From Desulfovibrionaceae bacterium (GTDB lineage Bacteria; Desulfobacterota; Desulfovibrionia; Desulfovibrionales; Desulfovibrionaceae): a stretch of 64,000 nucleotides of DNA. The notes under the pieces are model-generated. The model made no database searches and was not told the DNA's origin. It saw only the letters and a list, made by a program, of their open reading frames with translations. Location: NCBI GenBank assembly GCA_029008115.1, contig JAQXJC010000031.1:62001-126000 (forward strand). Direction: 5' to 3'. Made by a program: the position numbers and the translations under genes. Shown piece after piece: positions 28,217 to 35,127 of this stretch (the first letter of the stretch is position 1; every line of letters begins with the position of its first letter).

Positions 28217-30205
28217 TCAGACTGTTGTCTTCTGCGGGGCGATGAATGGTTCGGCGGCAGTGTGCAGTCTGGCGATATCGGCAAAAACATAGGCGATGTC
28301 TCCCGGCAGAAGGCGGACATCGGCATCCGGTGAGGCCAGCGTTTCCCCGGCGCGGCTGATGGCGATGACGGTCAGCCCCCAGGTCCTGCGCAGGGCGCTT
28401 TCCGCCAGGGTCTTGCCCGCTACGGGCGAGCCTTCTTCCACCAGCATGGCCTGCACTGCCACCTGCGGCATGAGATGCACCAGCGATTCAAGATGCTCTT
28501 CCTTCTGAGCCAGACTGCAGAAGTGCTTGTACTGCTCCTGTCTGATGCGCGCGGTGAAGGCATCAATCTTCTGCCGGGGCACAAGATATTCGTTCAGCAC
28601 ATGAGAGAAGACTTCCAGCGAGGATTCGAACTCTTCGGAAACGACCTCGTTGGCGCCCAGCTGCTGGAGTGGGCCTATCTCCCCGAAGAAACGGGTACGC
28701 GCTATGATGCACAGAGAGGGATTCAGAGAGCGCGCCGTGGCTGTAATGGCCCGCACGGCGGCGGGATCGGAAATAACAATGGCAAGGACCTTGGCCGTAT
28801 GTACGCCCAGATGCTCCAGAACCACTGCCTGCGCGGCATCGCCATGCGATATGGGTTCCACATCCTTGTAGCGCTGCACCGTTTCAGGATTCATTTCCAG
28901 AATCTGGTAGTCAATGCCGGATTCCCGGGCAACGCGGGCGAGATGCTGCCCGCTGACGCCGAATCCGATAATGATGAGATGGTTGTTGAGACTGGTGGCC
29001 GGCGGCGCCTCTTCCTCATCGCGCAGTGCCAGATGCGGCGTGAGCTTGCGCTGGACATAGCCGGACAGCGGCCCGGCAATGCTGATGAGCAGGGGCGTCA
29101 GCATCATGGTCAGGATGCTCATGGCCAGAAAGCTCTGGTAGGAATGCGCGTTGATGAGCTTGGCATCCAGGCCACTGGCCGCCAGCACAAAGGCAAATTC
29201 CCCCACCTGCGCCAGCGAAAGCGAGGTGATGATGGCCGTGCGCAGGGGATAGCCCTGAATGAGCACGGCAGGCATGGTGAGCAGGGCCTTGACCACGATG
29301 AACATGACCGTGCTGCATACTACCAGCCAGAGGTTGTTCATCAGAAAGTTCACGTCCAGCAGCATCCCCACGGAGATGAAGAAGATGCTCATGAAGACAT
29401 CTTTATAGGGCAGTACTCCTGAAATGACGCTCATGCTGTATTCGGAACGCGCCAGAAGCAGCCCGGCCAGAAAGGCCCCCAGAGACAGGGAGAGCCCCAG
29501 CCACTGCGTCAGGAGCGCCAGCCCCATGCAGATGCCCAGCGTGGTGAGCAGCAGGACTTCGGGCATGCGGGTGCGCACCACCATGACCATGAGCCGCGGC
29601 AGCAGAAAATGCCCGAAGATCATGACGCCGCCGAGAATCAGCACCATGCGGCCCACGGTATACAGCATATTAAGGGGGGACAGTTCCAGCGTTCCGGCCA
29701 GCAGGGGCACGGCCAGCAGCATGGGCGCGACCATGATGTCCTGAAATACGAGAATGGCCAGTGAAAGCCGGCCGGAGGGCGTGTTGGTGGCGCCGCGCTC
29801 CTGAAGAATGCGCAGCACGATGGCGGACGAGGAAAGCGCCACCAGGCAGCCCATGAACAGGCCGGTATTCAGTGCCCAGCCATGCACCAGCCAGACCAGC
29901 ACGCCCACAGCGGCGACGGTCAGGCCGATTTGCAGCGTGCCGCCGAGAAAGACCGGTTTTTTCAGACGGCTCAGGGCATCGCCTGAAAGTTCCATACCAA
30001 TGGTGAAGAGCAGCAGGGCCACGCCAAATTCCGCCACCATGTCGATGGATTCCCTGTCGGAAACAATGCCGAGCATCGACGGGCCGCAGAGGATGCCCGT
30101 AATGAGAAAGCCCACGGTGGAGGGGAGCTTCAGCTTTGCGCATGCCAGGCTGACGGCAATGGAAAGCAGGAAGAGGATGACAATTTCCGTGATCATTGTG
30201 TCCAT
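28217..30205 (-). CDS. Monovalent cation:proton antiporter, CPA2/Kef type with TrkA domains
   Basis: This is an inner-membrane K+ or Na+/H+ antiporter of about 662 residues. The N-terminal half has some 12 membrane segments with the CPA2 motifs (STVGFLITGILCGPSMLG, LLFTIGMELSGDALSRL). An RCK/TrkA-N domain starts near residue 400 with the nucleotide loop IIGFGVSGQHLARVA. A TrkA-C domain ends the chain (TLAESALRRTWGLTVIAIS). The second ATG (30205) is chosen because AGGA lies six bases before it. The ion and the ligand of the RCK domain cannot be told from sequence. Confidence 0.9.
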   Translation of the reverse strand: MDTMITEIVILFLLSIAVSLACAKLKLPSTVGFLITGILCGPSMLGIVSDRESIDMVAEFGVALLLFTIGMELSGDALSRLKKPVFLGGTLQIGLTVAAVGVLVWLVHGWALNTGLFMGCLVALSSSAIVLRILQERGATNTPSGRLSLAILVFQDIMVAPMLLAVPLLAGTLELSPLNMLYTVGRMVLILGGVMIFGHFLLPRLMVMVVRTRMPEVLLLTTLGICMGLALLTQWLGLSLSLGAFLAGLLLARSEYSMSVISGVLPYKDVFMSIFFISVGMLLDVNFLMNNLWLVVCSTVMFIVVKALLTMPAVLIQGYPLRTAIITSLSLAQVGEFAFVLAASGLDAKLINAHSYQSFLAMSILTMMLTPLLISIAGPLSGYVQRKLTPHLALRDEEEAPPATSLNNHLIIIGFGVSGQHLARVARESGIDYQILEMNPETVQRYKDVEPISHGDAAQAVVLEHLGVHTAKVLAIVISDPAAVRAITATARSLNPSLCIIARTRFFGEIGPLQQLGANEVVSEEFESSLEVFSHVLNEYLVPRQKIDAFTARIRQEQYKHFCSLAQKEEHLESLVHLMPQVAVQAMLVEEGSPVAGKTLAESALRRTWGLTVIAISRAGETLASPDADVRLLPGDIAYVFADIARLHTAAEPFIAPQKTTV

Positions 30206-30689
30206 ATACATTCCTGAAAAAGCTGTGTCCGCCGGGGGCGGACGGATAGGGACGCAGAATGCCTGTGTCGCAGTCCCCTATAGCATTGGCGTACAGGCTC
30301 GGCAAGCAGGGAATGGGGAGCGCGTCCGGCTGGTGCGGGGAGGGACTGGGCTCTGATGCGCGGATGCGTACAGTTCGTCTCCGGTCGGGATTCCGCTTGC
30401 CCGAAAGTCGCTTTTGTCGTATTCCTGTTGAGGATGCTCTGCACTGGCGGAGTACGGTTCTTTCCCCTTTTATCTTTTTCACAGAGGGCAGGCATGTTTC
30501 TGTTCGGCTTCTGACATGGCGCGGCGCGGCTTCACGGTGTGAAGTGTGGCGGTCTGCGCGCGGAGGCCGGCGGAACAGGCGGAGCCCTGCACAGCCTCTC
30601 CTCCCATCCCTCCTGAACGCACCCGTATCCGCCTTCTGCCAGGCGCTGTGCGCACGGCTGTTTGGAAGACATGCCGGCAAGGAGGATTC
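30206..30689. other. Divergent intergenic region, Kef antiporter / YedE transporter
   Basis: These 484 bases hold no convincing gene. A perfect 7-bp hairpin (GTCCGCC 30227-30233 with GGCGGAC 30237-30243) sits in the predicted leader of the antiporter gene. I saw no clear sigma-70 promoter for either side. Both the length and the position suggest regulatory content. Confidence 0.5.
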
Positions 30690-31784
30690 ATGAAGTCTGT
30701 AGGGAATTTTTTTGCATCCACCACGGGCATCATCGTCGTGGGGCTTGCGCTGGGCGTGCTGGCCGTCCTGCTGCAATATGCGGGGAACCCGGGCAATATG
30801 GGCATTTGCGTGGTGTGCTTCAACCGCGACATCGCCGGGGGCATTGGCCTGCATCGTGCGGAAGTAGTGCAGTACGTGCGTCCTGAAATCATGGGCATGG
30901 TGCTGGGTGCGCTGGCGGCGTCACTGTGCTTTGGTGAATTTCGTGCGCGTGGAGGCTCTTCCCCCATTACCCGCTTTGTGCTGGGTATGGTGGCGTCCAT
31001 GGGCGCGCTGGTCTTTCTGGGCTGCCCGTGGCGCGTGCTTCTGCGCCTTGCCGGCGGCGACGCCAACGCGCTGTTCGGCTTTGCCGGGCTGGTGGTCGGC
31101 ATAGGCATAGGAACGCTCTTCTTCCGCCAGGGCTTTTCTCTGGGGCGCAGCATGCCGCAGAGCAGAGCATCCGGCTTTGTCCTGCCCCTGATCATGCTGG
31201 CTCTGGTGGCGCTGTGTCTCATATATCCTCCTGTGGCGGAGCAGGGCAAGAGCGGCGTGCTCTTCTATTCGCTGAAGGGGCCCGGTTCCAAGCATGCTCC
31301 CTTCCTGATTTCCCTTGGCGGCGGCCTGCTGGTGGGCCTGCTGGCGCAGCGCAGCCGTTTTTGCACCATGGGCGCGGTGCGCGATGTGCTTCTTTTCAAT
31401 CAGTGGCATCTGGCTCTGGGCTTTCTGGCCATGCTGGCGGCTGCGCTTGTCATGAATATGACGCTCGGCAGCTTCCATGCCGGCTTTGAAGGCCAGCCCA
31501 TCGCCCATACCCAGAGCATCTGGAACTTTGCGGGCATGGTGACGGCCGGCCTGGCCTTTGCGCTGGCGGGTGGCTGTCCCGGGCGTCAGCTGTTCATGGC
31601 CGGCGAAGGGGACAATGATGCCGCCGTGTTCGTGGTCGGTCTCATTGTGGGCGCGGCGCTGGCGCATAATTTTGGCATGGCCAGCAGTGGTGCGGGCATC
31701 GGCCCCAACGGCGCCGTCGCTGCCATTGGCGGCCTGATTGTCTGTCTGGCCATTGGATTCTTCAACTGCAAGCGGAGCGCATAG
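30690..31784 (+). CDS. YedE/YeeE-type sulfur or selenium transporter
   Basis: This is an inner-membrane protein of 364 residues with about ten hydrophobic segments. It carries the YeeE/YedE repeat motifs (MGICVVCFNRDIAGG near residue 31; LAQRSRFCTMGAVRDVLLF; LAFALAGGCPGRQLFMAGEG). The paired cysteine-containing repeats are family features of transporters for thiosulfate or selenium-related compounds. The version next to a TusA gene is usually called the putative selenium transporter YedE. AAGGAGG precedes the ATG. The tusA start follows after two bases, so the pair is coupled. Substrate assignment is inference. Confidence 0.85.
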   Translation: MKSVGNFFASTTGIIVVGLALGVLAVLLQYAGNPGNMGICVVCFNRDIAGGIGLHRAEVVQYVRPEIMGMVLGALAASLCFGEFRARGGSSPITRFVLGMVASMGALVFLGCPWRVLLRLAGGDANALFGFAGLVVGIGIGTLFFRQGFSLGRSMPQSRASGFVLPLIMLALVALCLIYPPVAEQGKSGVLFYSLKGPGSKHAPFLISLGGGLLVGLLAQRSRFCTMGAVRDVLLFNQWHLALGFLAMLAAALVMNMTLGSFHAGFEGQPIAHTQSIWNFAGMVTAGLAFALAGGCPGRQLFMAGEGDNDAAVFVVGLIVGAALAHNFGMASSGAGIGPNGAVAAIGGLIVCLAIGFFNCKRSA

Positions 31785-31786
31785 CC

Positions 31787-32002
31787 ATGAAAGTGATAGA
31801 TACCTGCGGGCTTTCCTGCCCCCAGCCGGTGCTGATGTTTCTGACGGCCATACGTGAAGGTGGCGAAAGCTGCTTTGAAGTACTGGTGGACAACGATGCC
31901 AGCCGGGAGAATGTAAGCCGGGCGGCTGCCAATAACGGATTCGGCGTGACCTGCGAGGATGCCGGACAGGGTGTAGTAAAAATCATTGCCAGCAGGCAAT
32001 AG
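31787..32002 (+). CDS. TusA-family sulfur carrier protein
   Basis: This is a small 71-residue carrier of the TusA/SirA family. The active-site motif is DTCGLSCPQPVLM (cysteines near residues 7 and 11), and the second cysteine position is the family persulfide site. It lacks the DsrE-like second domain of long YedF proteins. TusA proteins accept persulfide sulfur, or possibly selenium, from desulfurases and pass it on. Coupling to the YedE transporter suggests it receives or loads the transported chalcogen. Confidence 0.92.
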   Translation: MKVIDTCGLSCPQPVLMFLTAIREGGESCFEVLVDNDASRENVSRAAANNGFGVTCEDAGQGVVKIIASRQ

Positions 32003-32013
32003 ACGGACTGAAC

Positions 32014-32043
32014 GCAGGGGGAGGGCAGTGTCCATCCCCCTGC
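32014..32043 (+). promoter_or_regulatory. Intercistronic hairpin between tusA-like and DUF3343 genes
   Basis: GCAGGGGGA (32014-32022) pairs perfectly with TCCCCCTGC (32035-32043), seven bases before the next start codon. It has no T-run, so it is more likely an RNA stability or translation element than a terminator. Confidence 0.45.
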
Positions 32044-32049
32044 CGCAGT

Positions 32050-32613
32050 ATGAAGAGCAGTATGTGGAGCAGACTGAAAACATTGCTGGGGCGTCGGCAG
32101 GAGCCTGCGCGCGGCCTTTCCGACCGGGGCATGCTGACATTTTCCCATACAGGGGATGTCATTCGTGCGGAAGAGAGTCTGCGTGCGGCAGGATTTTCTG
32201 TGGAGGTGAAGGGCCCGCCCCCGGCGCTGCGGACAGGGTGCGACATGGTGGTCGTCTTTCCCCTCATGGAGCAGAGCGGTGTGCTGCGTCTCCTTCAGGA
32301 AAAGGACATTGCCTGTGAACGTGTCGTGCCTGTACAGGATGTGCTGCTGGAGCCGGTTTCCCTCTTTCATGTGCGGGATTTTGGCCGCTGGCTTATGGTG
32401 CGGGCGGCAAATATGAAAATCACAGTGGACAGGGAAACCATGCGCATTGTGAATATCTCCGGCGGCGGCTGTCCGGATGTTCCCTATCTGGCAGTCCGCC
32501 TCACAGGAATGGAACTGCACAGCGCGCCGGAACCGCGTACTCTGGGACGAACACTGTGCTGCTACAGTCTGCAACTGGCCTTTGAGGAACTGCGGAGGCG
32601 CACATGTGGCTGA
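32050..32613 (+). CDS. DUF3343 domain protein
   Basis: This is a 187-residue protein. Residues about 28-100 match the DUF3343 style, a putative Se/S-carrier-like domain (MLTFSHTGDVIRAEESLRAA, then CDMVVVFPLMEQSGVLRLL). A C-terminal half of unknown fold contains VNISGGGCPDVPY and ends in clustered cysteines (TLCCYSLQ). Either of two ATGs (32050 or 32062) could be the start. It overlaps the following kinase gene by ten bases. The function is not established; the position in the YedE/TusA operon argues for chalcogen handling. Confidence 0.72.
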   Translation: MKSSMWSRLKTLLGRRQEPARGLSDRGMLTFSHTGDVIRAEESLRAAGFSVEVKGPPPALRTGCDMVVVFPLMEQSGVLRLLQEKDIACERVVPVQDVLLEPVSLFHVRDFGRWLMVRAANMKITVDRETMRIVNISGGGCPDVPYLAVRLTGMELHSAPEPRTLGRTLCCYSLQLAFEELRRRTCG

Positions 32614-33467
32614 TTGTGGGGACGATGCCGGAAGAACATGCCGGACTGGAGACGGGAGAATGCCATGTGCGGGACGGCGGGCTGGAGCTTCCTTCCGGCA
32701 GGATGCTGCCCGTGGCCCGTGGAACGGCGGCTTTGCTGGGCACTGCCGTGCTGACCTGCGCGCATTACGGCCTGCCCGCGCCGCATGCCGTGCTGGCAGG
32801 AGACATCGGAACAGGAGCGGGCAGCCGTACCGCATATCGGTATTTGACGGAGCATCTGGCTTCCCTGCGCCCCCAAGGCATTACGTTCCACTATCTGTTT
32901 CCGGATGTGGACTGGCATAATCGCGTACTGATGGCGGCGCAGTCCCTGGAGCCGCAGCCCCTGCTGGTGGCGGACGCCGGATTCATGTACGTGGCAAAGA
33001 TGAGCGGCTATGCGGATGCCTACACGCTGTTCACGCCGGATGCGGGAGAAATGGCCTTTCTGGCGGATGAATGTGCGCCGCATCCGTTTTATACGCGGGG
33101 ATTTCTGCTGGATGAGGCCGCGGATGTGGCGGAACTGCTGGAGCGGGCGCGGCGTCATGGCAATTGCCCTCCCTACCTGATTGTGAAGGGGGCGGTGGAC
33201 AGTATTGCGGGGCCGGCGGGAATCATGGAAACTGTGGCTGAACCATGCGTGCCTGCCATGGAAGCCATTGGCGGTACGGGCGATATTATCACGGCACTGG
33301 TCACAGTATTTCTCATGCGTGGCGATGCCGTGGCGGAAGCATGCCTGCGGGCTGCGCGGTGCGGACGCCGCCTTGCCGCTCTTGCCAATCCCACGCCTGC
33401 CACCCAGATTGGTGAACTGCTGGCCTTTTTGCCTGAAGCGCTGCGCAGGGAAGGGGAGGGCGTGTAG
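32604..33467 (+). CDS. Ribokinase-fold protein, ADP-dependent NAD(P)HX dehydratase-like
   Basis: This is a 287-residue protein of the ribokinase superfamily. The phosphoryl-transfer motif IGGTGDIITAL near residue 218 keeps the GTGD anion hole. An upstream DAGFMYVAKMSGYADAYTLFTPDAGEMAFL segment resembles NAD(P)HX dehydratase and hydroxyethylthiazole-kinase relatives. The substrate is unknown. It is the last gene of the YedE-TusA-DUF3343 run, whose reading frames nearly touch, so it is likely part of the same pathway. A terminator follows about 100 bases downstream. Confidence 0.72.
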   Translation: MWLIVGTMPEEHAGLETGECHVRDGGLELPSGRMLPVARGTAALLGTAVLTCAHYGLPAPHAVLAGDIGTGAGSRTAYRYLTEHLASLRPQGITFHYLFPDVDWHNRVLMAAQSLEPQPLLVADAGFMYVAKMSGYADAYTLFTPDAGEMAFLADECAPHPFYTRGFLLDEAADVAELLERARRHGNCPPYLIVKGAVDSIAGPAGIMETVAEPCVPAMEAIGGTGDIITALVTVFLMRGDAVAEACLRAARCGRRLAALANPTPATQIGELLAFLPEALRREGEGV

Positions 33468-33568
33468 CGGCGCGGCACAGAACCCCGTGACCGGCGGAAA
33501 TCCGGTGATTTTTGCCCGCCGGCCCCGGGTGTTGCGGTATGCGGACATCTGCCACGGCAGATATGGTT

Positions 33569-33597
33569 ACGTCGCTCGATTTCGGGCGACGTTTTTT
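33569..33597 (+). terminator. Rho-independent terminator after YedE-TusA-DUF3343-kinase operon
   Basis: ACGTCGC (33569-33575) pairs with GCGACGT (33586-33592) and is followed by TTTTTT. The preceding 80 bases hold two further inverted repeats (around 33488-33530 and 33547-33562), which gives a very structured 3' end. Confidence 0.85.
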
Positions 33598-33871
33598 ATG
33601 CCAGCGGGAAGGGACTGCTCTGTTTGCCGTCCAGAGCCTGCCGCAGGGCCCTGCTGAGCTGATCCGGGCAGGAGGTGGGTTTTTTGCCGCAGGTGATGCC
33701 GCTGAGTTTGGCAATCACCTCTTCAGCCGGCAAGCCTTCCACAAGGCGGGAAATAGCTTCCAGATTTCCGGGACAGCCGCCGCTGAAGCGCACCTGCGTT
33801 ACCCTGTTGTCGGGTGTGAGTTCAAAACCGAGGCAGGAAGGGCATACGCCCATAAGAGGAAAGACGGGCAT
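33596..33871 (-). CDS. TSCPD-domain small protein (TIGR03905-like)
   Basis: This is a 91-residue protein with the domain seen at the C-terminus of B12-dependent ribonucleotide reductases. Key motifs are GVCPSCLGFEL, VRFSGGCPGNLEAI and TSCPDQLSRAL. Four conserved cysteines suggest metal binding. The start MPVFPLM at 33871 gives the usual length for the family. It is convergent with the chalcogen operon and shares its terminator area. The stand-alone function is unknown. Confidence 0.85.
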   Translation of the reverse strand: MPVFPLMGVCPSCLGFELTPDNRVTQVRFSGGCPGNLEAISRLVEGLPAEEVIAKLSGITCGKKPTSCPDQLSRALRQALDGKQSSPFPLA

Positions 33872-34449
33872 GGAAAAATCCTTGTATAGAGGGAAGATAC
33901 GTATAGAAACAGCACATACTATACGACATGCGTCGGGAAATGGCAAGAGAGCAGGGGAATATCAGAAACTGTTGTGCGAGGAGCCTTACTATAGATGCGC
34001 CGCAAGAGGGCGCCACGGCCGACGCATGCACCCTGTTTGAGCTTTTCGAGGCCAAGCTGGAAGCCATGCGCGGCAATCTGTGCAGGCCGCCGTGCATGGT
34101 CAAGGAATGGCACAAGGACACATATCTCCGCAAACTGGAGGTCATGCTCCTGCCGGCGGACAGGGGAGCATATTCTGCTGCTTTCCGGCACGGGGGGGCG
34201 CTCTCTGTGTACAGGCAATCATGTTGCGACTTGCCCGCAGCGCCGGGAGCTGGTCATTTATCCCTTGAATTTATTTATTTTTTAGAAAATAACAAAGTTT
34301 ACATAAATATTTTTAATAAAAATTTTTTCCAAAACACCAAAAAAATTACATACAAACAATATCAACACTCATATATAATCCAAACCAACAACATGCGACA
34401 AAAAATTTCTGACCGACAGCGCCATGCGTATGGCAGCAACACGAGGACA

Positions 34450-34571
34450 TGCCGCCGCTTCATGGATCATCATGAACAGCAGAGCAGCTCCGGCGTCCAG
34501 CCGCCATACAGTGCTTCCCCGCCCTGCTCCGAAACACGGAAACGGAGGCAGCTCCCGGATTGTCCGCAGGA
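34450..34571 (-). repeat. Chimeric inverted copy of M24 3' end joined to half terminator
   Basis: Read on the minus strand, 34571-34540 equals the terminator segment 28162-28193. It is followed without a gap by 34540-34450, which equals 27844-27934 with three mismatches. At the original site the order is the opposite, with about 227 bases between the two parts. The join lies at shared T residues. Confidence 0.92.
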
Positions 34572-34589
34572 ATAGAATGTTTACGACAG

Positions 34590-34599
34590 CCCCCCCCCC
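34590..34599 (+). repeat. Homopolymer tract of ten C residues
   Basis: Ten consecutive C residues lie in an AT-rich gap, about 20 bases from the chimeric repeat. Such tracts slip during replication, but no gene here would be switched by it. Confidence 0.8.
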
Positions 34600-35127
34600 G
34601 GAAGCGGCTGTTAAACGTAAAGATATTATCAAATCAAGTAACTACAGCAGGATAAATATATGTAATGTCAAGTGAGCATACTTCTGCCGAGTATGAGATA
34701 TGCCCGCAGGGGAAGGGAAGCCGTTTGTATTGGAATGTATTGCAGGAACAGGCATCCACCCCCTAGTTCACGGAAACCAGCGTGTTCACCGCGTCATTCA
34801 AGCAACAGGAAGGAAGGAAAACATCATTATCTGTGGCATATCTGGCGGTATTTTCCTGTGTATGTAAATGCTCATGGTATGGGAGGAGTTCTGAGAGGAC
34901 GAATTATCGTCTGTCATGAAAAGCGGAAGGGCTGTTCCTTCTCACTGACAAGGAACAGTAGTGCGATTCCCCATGAGGGGCATTGCAAGCAGGCATGTCC
35001 ATCTGTTCCTGCATCTTGCATAAACAAATACAGGGATGTCAATTATATATGAAAGTATATTGTATATTAAATACTTCAGTAAGTCATGGCAACTATGACG
35101 GCTGAAGGCTGCGAACTATTCCCAGGA

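Larger units (their letters stand above)
33872..35127. other. Gene-poor, AT-rich gap with degenerate and duplicated sequence
   Basis: These 1256 bases carry no gene I can support. A 215-codon open frame (33928-34575) starts plausibly (FELFEAKLEAMRGN) but turns into low-complexity AT-rich coding after 34255, and I do not recognise it. From about 34255 to 34400 and 34600 to 35090 the composition is strongly AT-rich, unlike the neighbours. The stretch includes the inverted repeat copy at 34450-34571, a run of ten C residues at 34590-34599, and a 9-bp hairpin at 34932-34958. It looks like a rearrangement scar or the remnant of acquired DNA. Confidence 0.6.

Noticed and set aside
30206-30689. tRNA-Sec or other RNA gene before the YedE cluster
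   Set aside because: No cloverleaf or T-loop sequence was found. The region has only a short hairpin near the antiporter gene.
31787-32043. SECIS element and selenocysteine codon near the TusA-like gene
   Set aside because: The hairpin after the gene does not follow an in-frame TGA, and the gene stops at TAG.
34369-34632. Small open frame of 87 codons on the minus strand with LRTIRELPPF and GAGRGSTVWRLD
   Set aside because: Its protein-like look comes from the non-coding frame of the duplicated M24 end and the terminator copy, so it is a by-product of the rearrangement.
34672-35052. A 126-codon open frame in the AT-rich gap
   Set aside because: No ribosome site, no family resemblance, and composition like the surrounding non-coding DNA.
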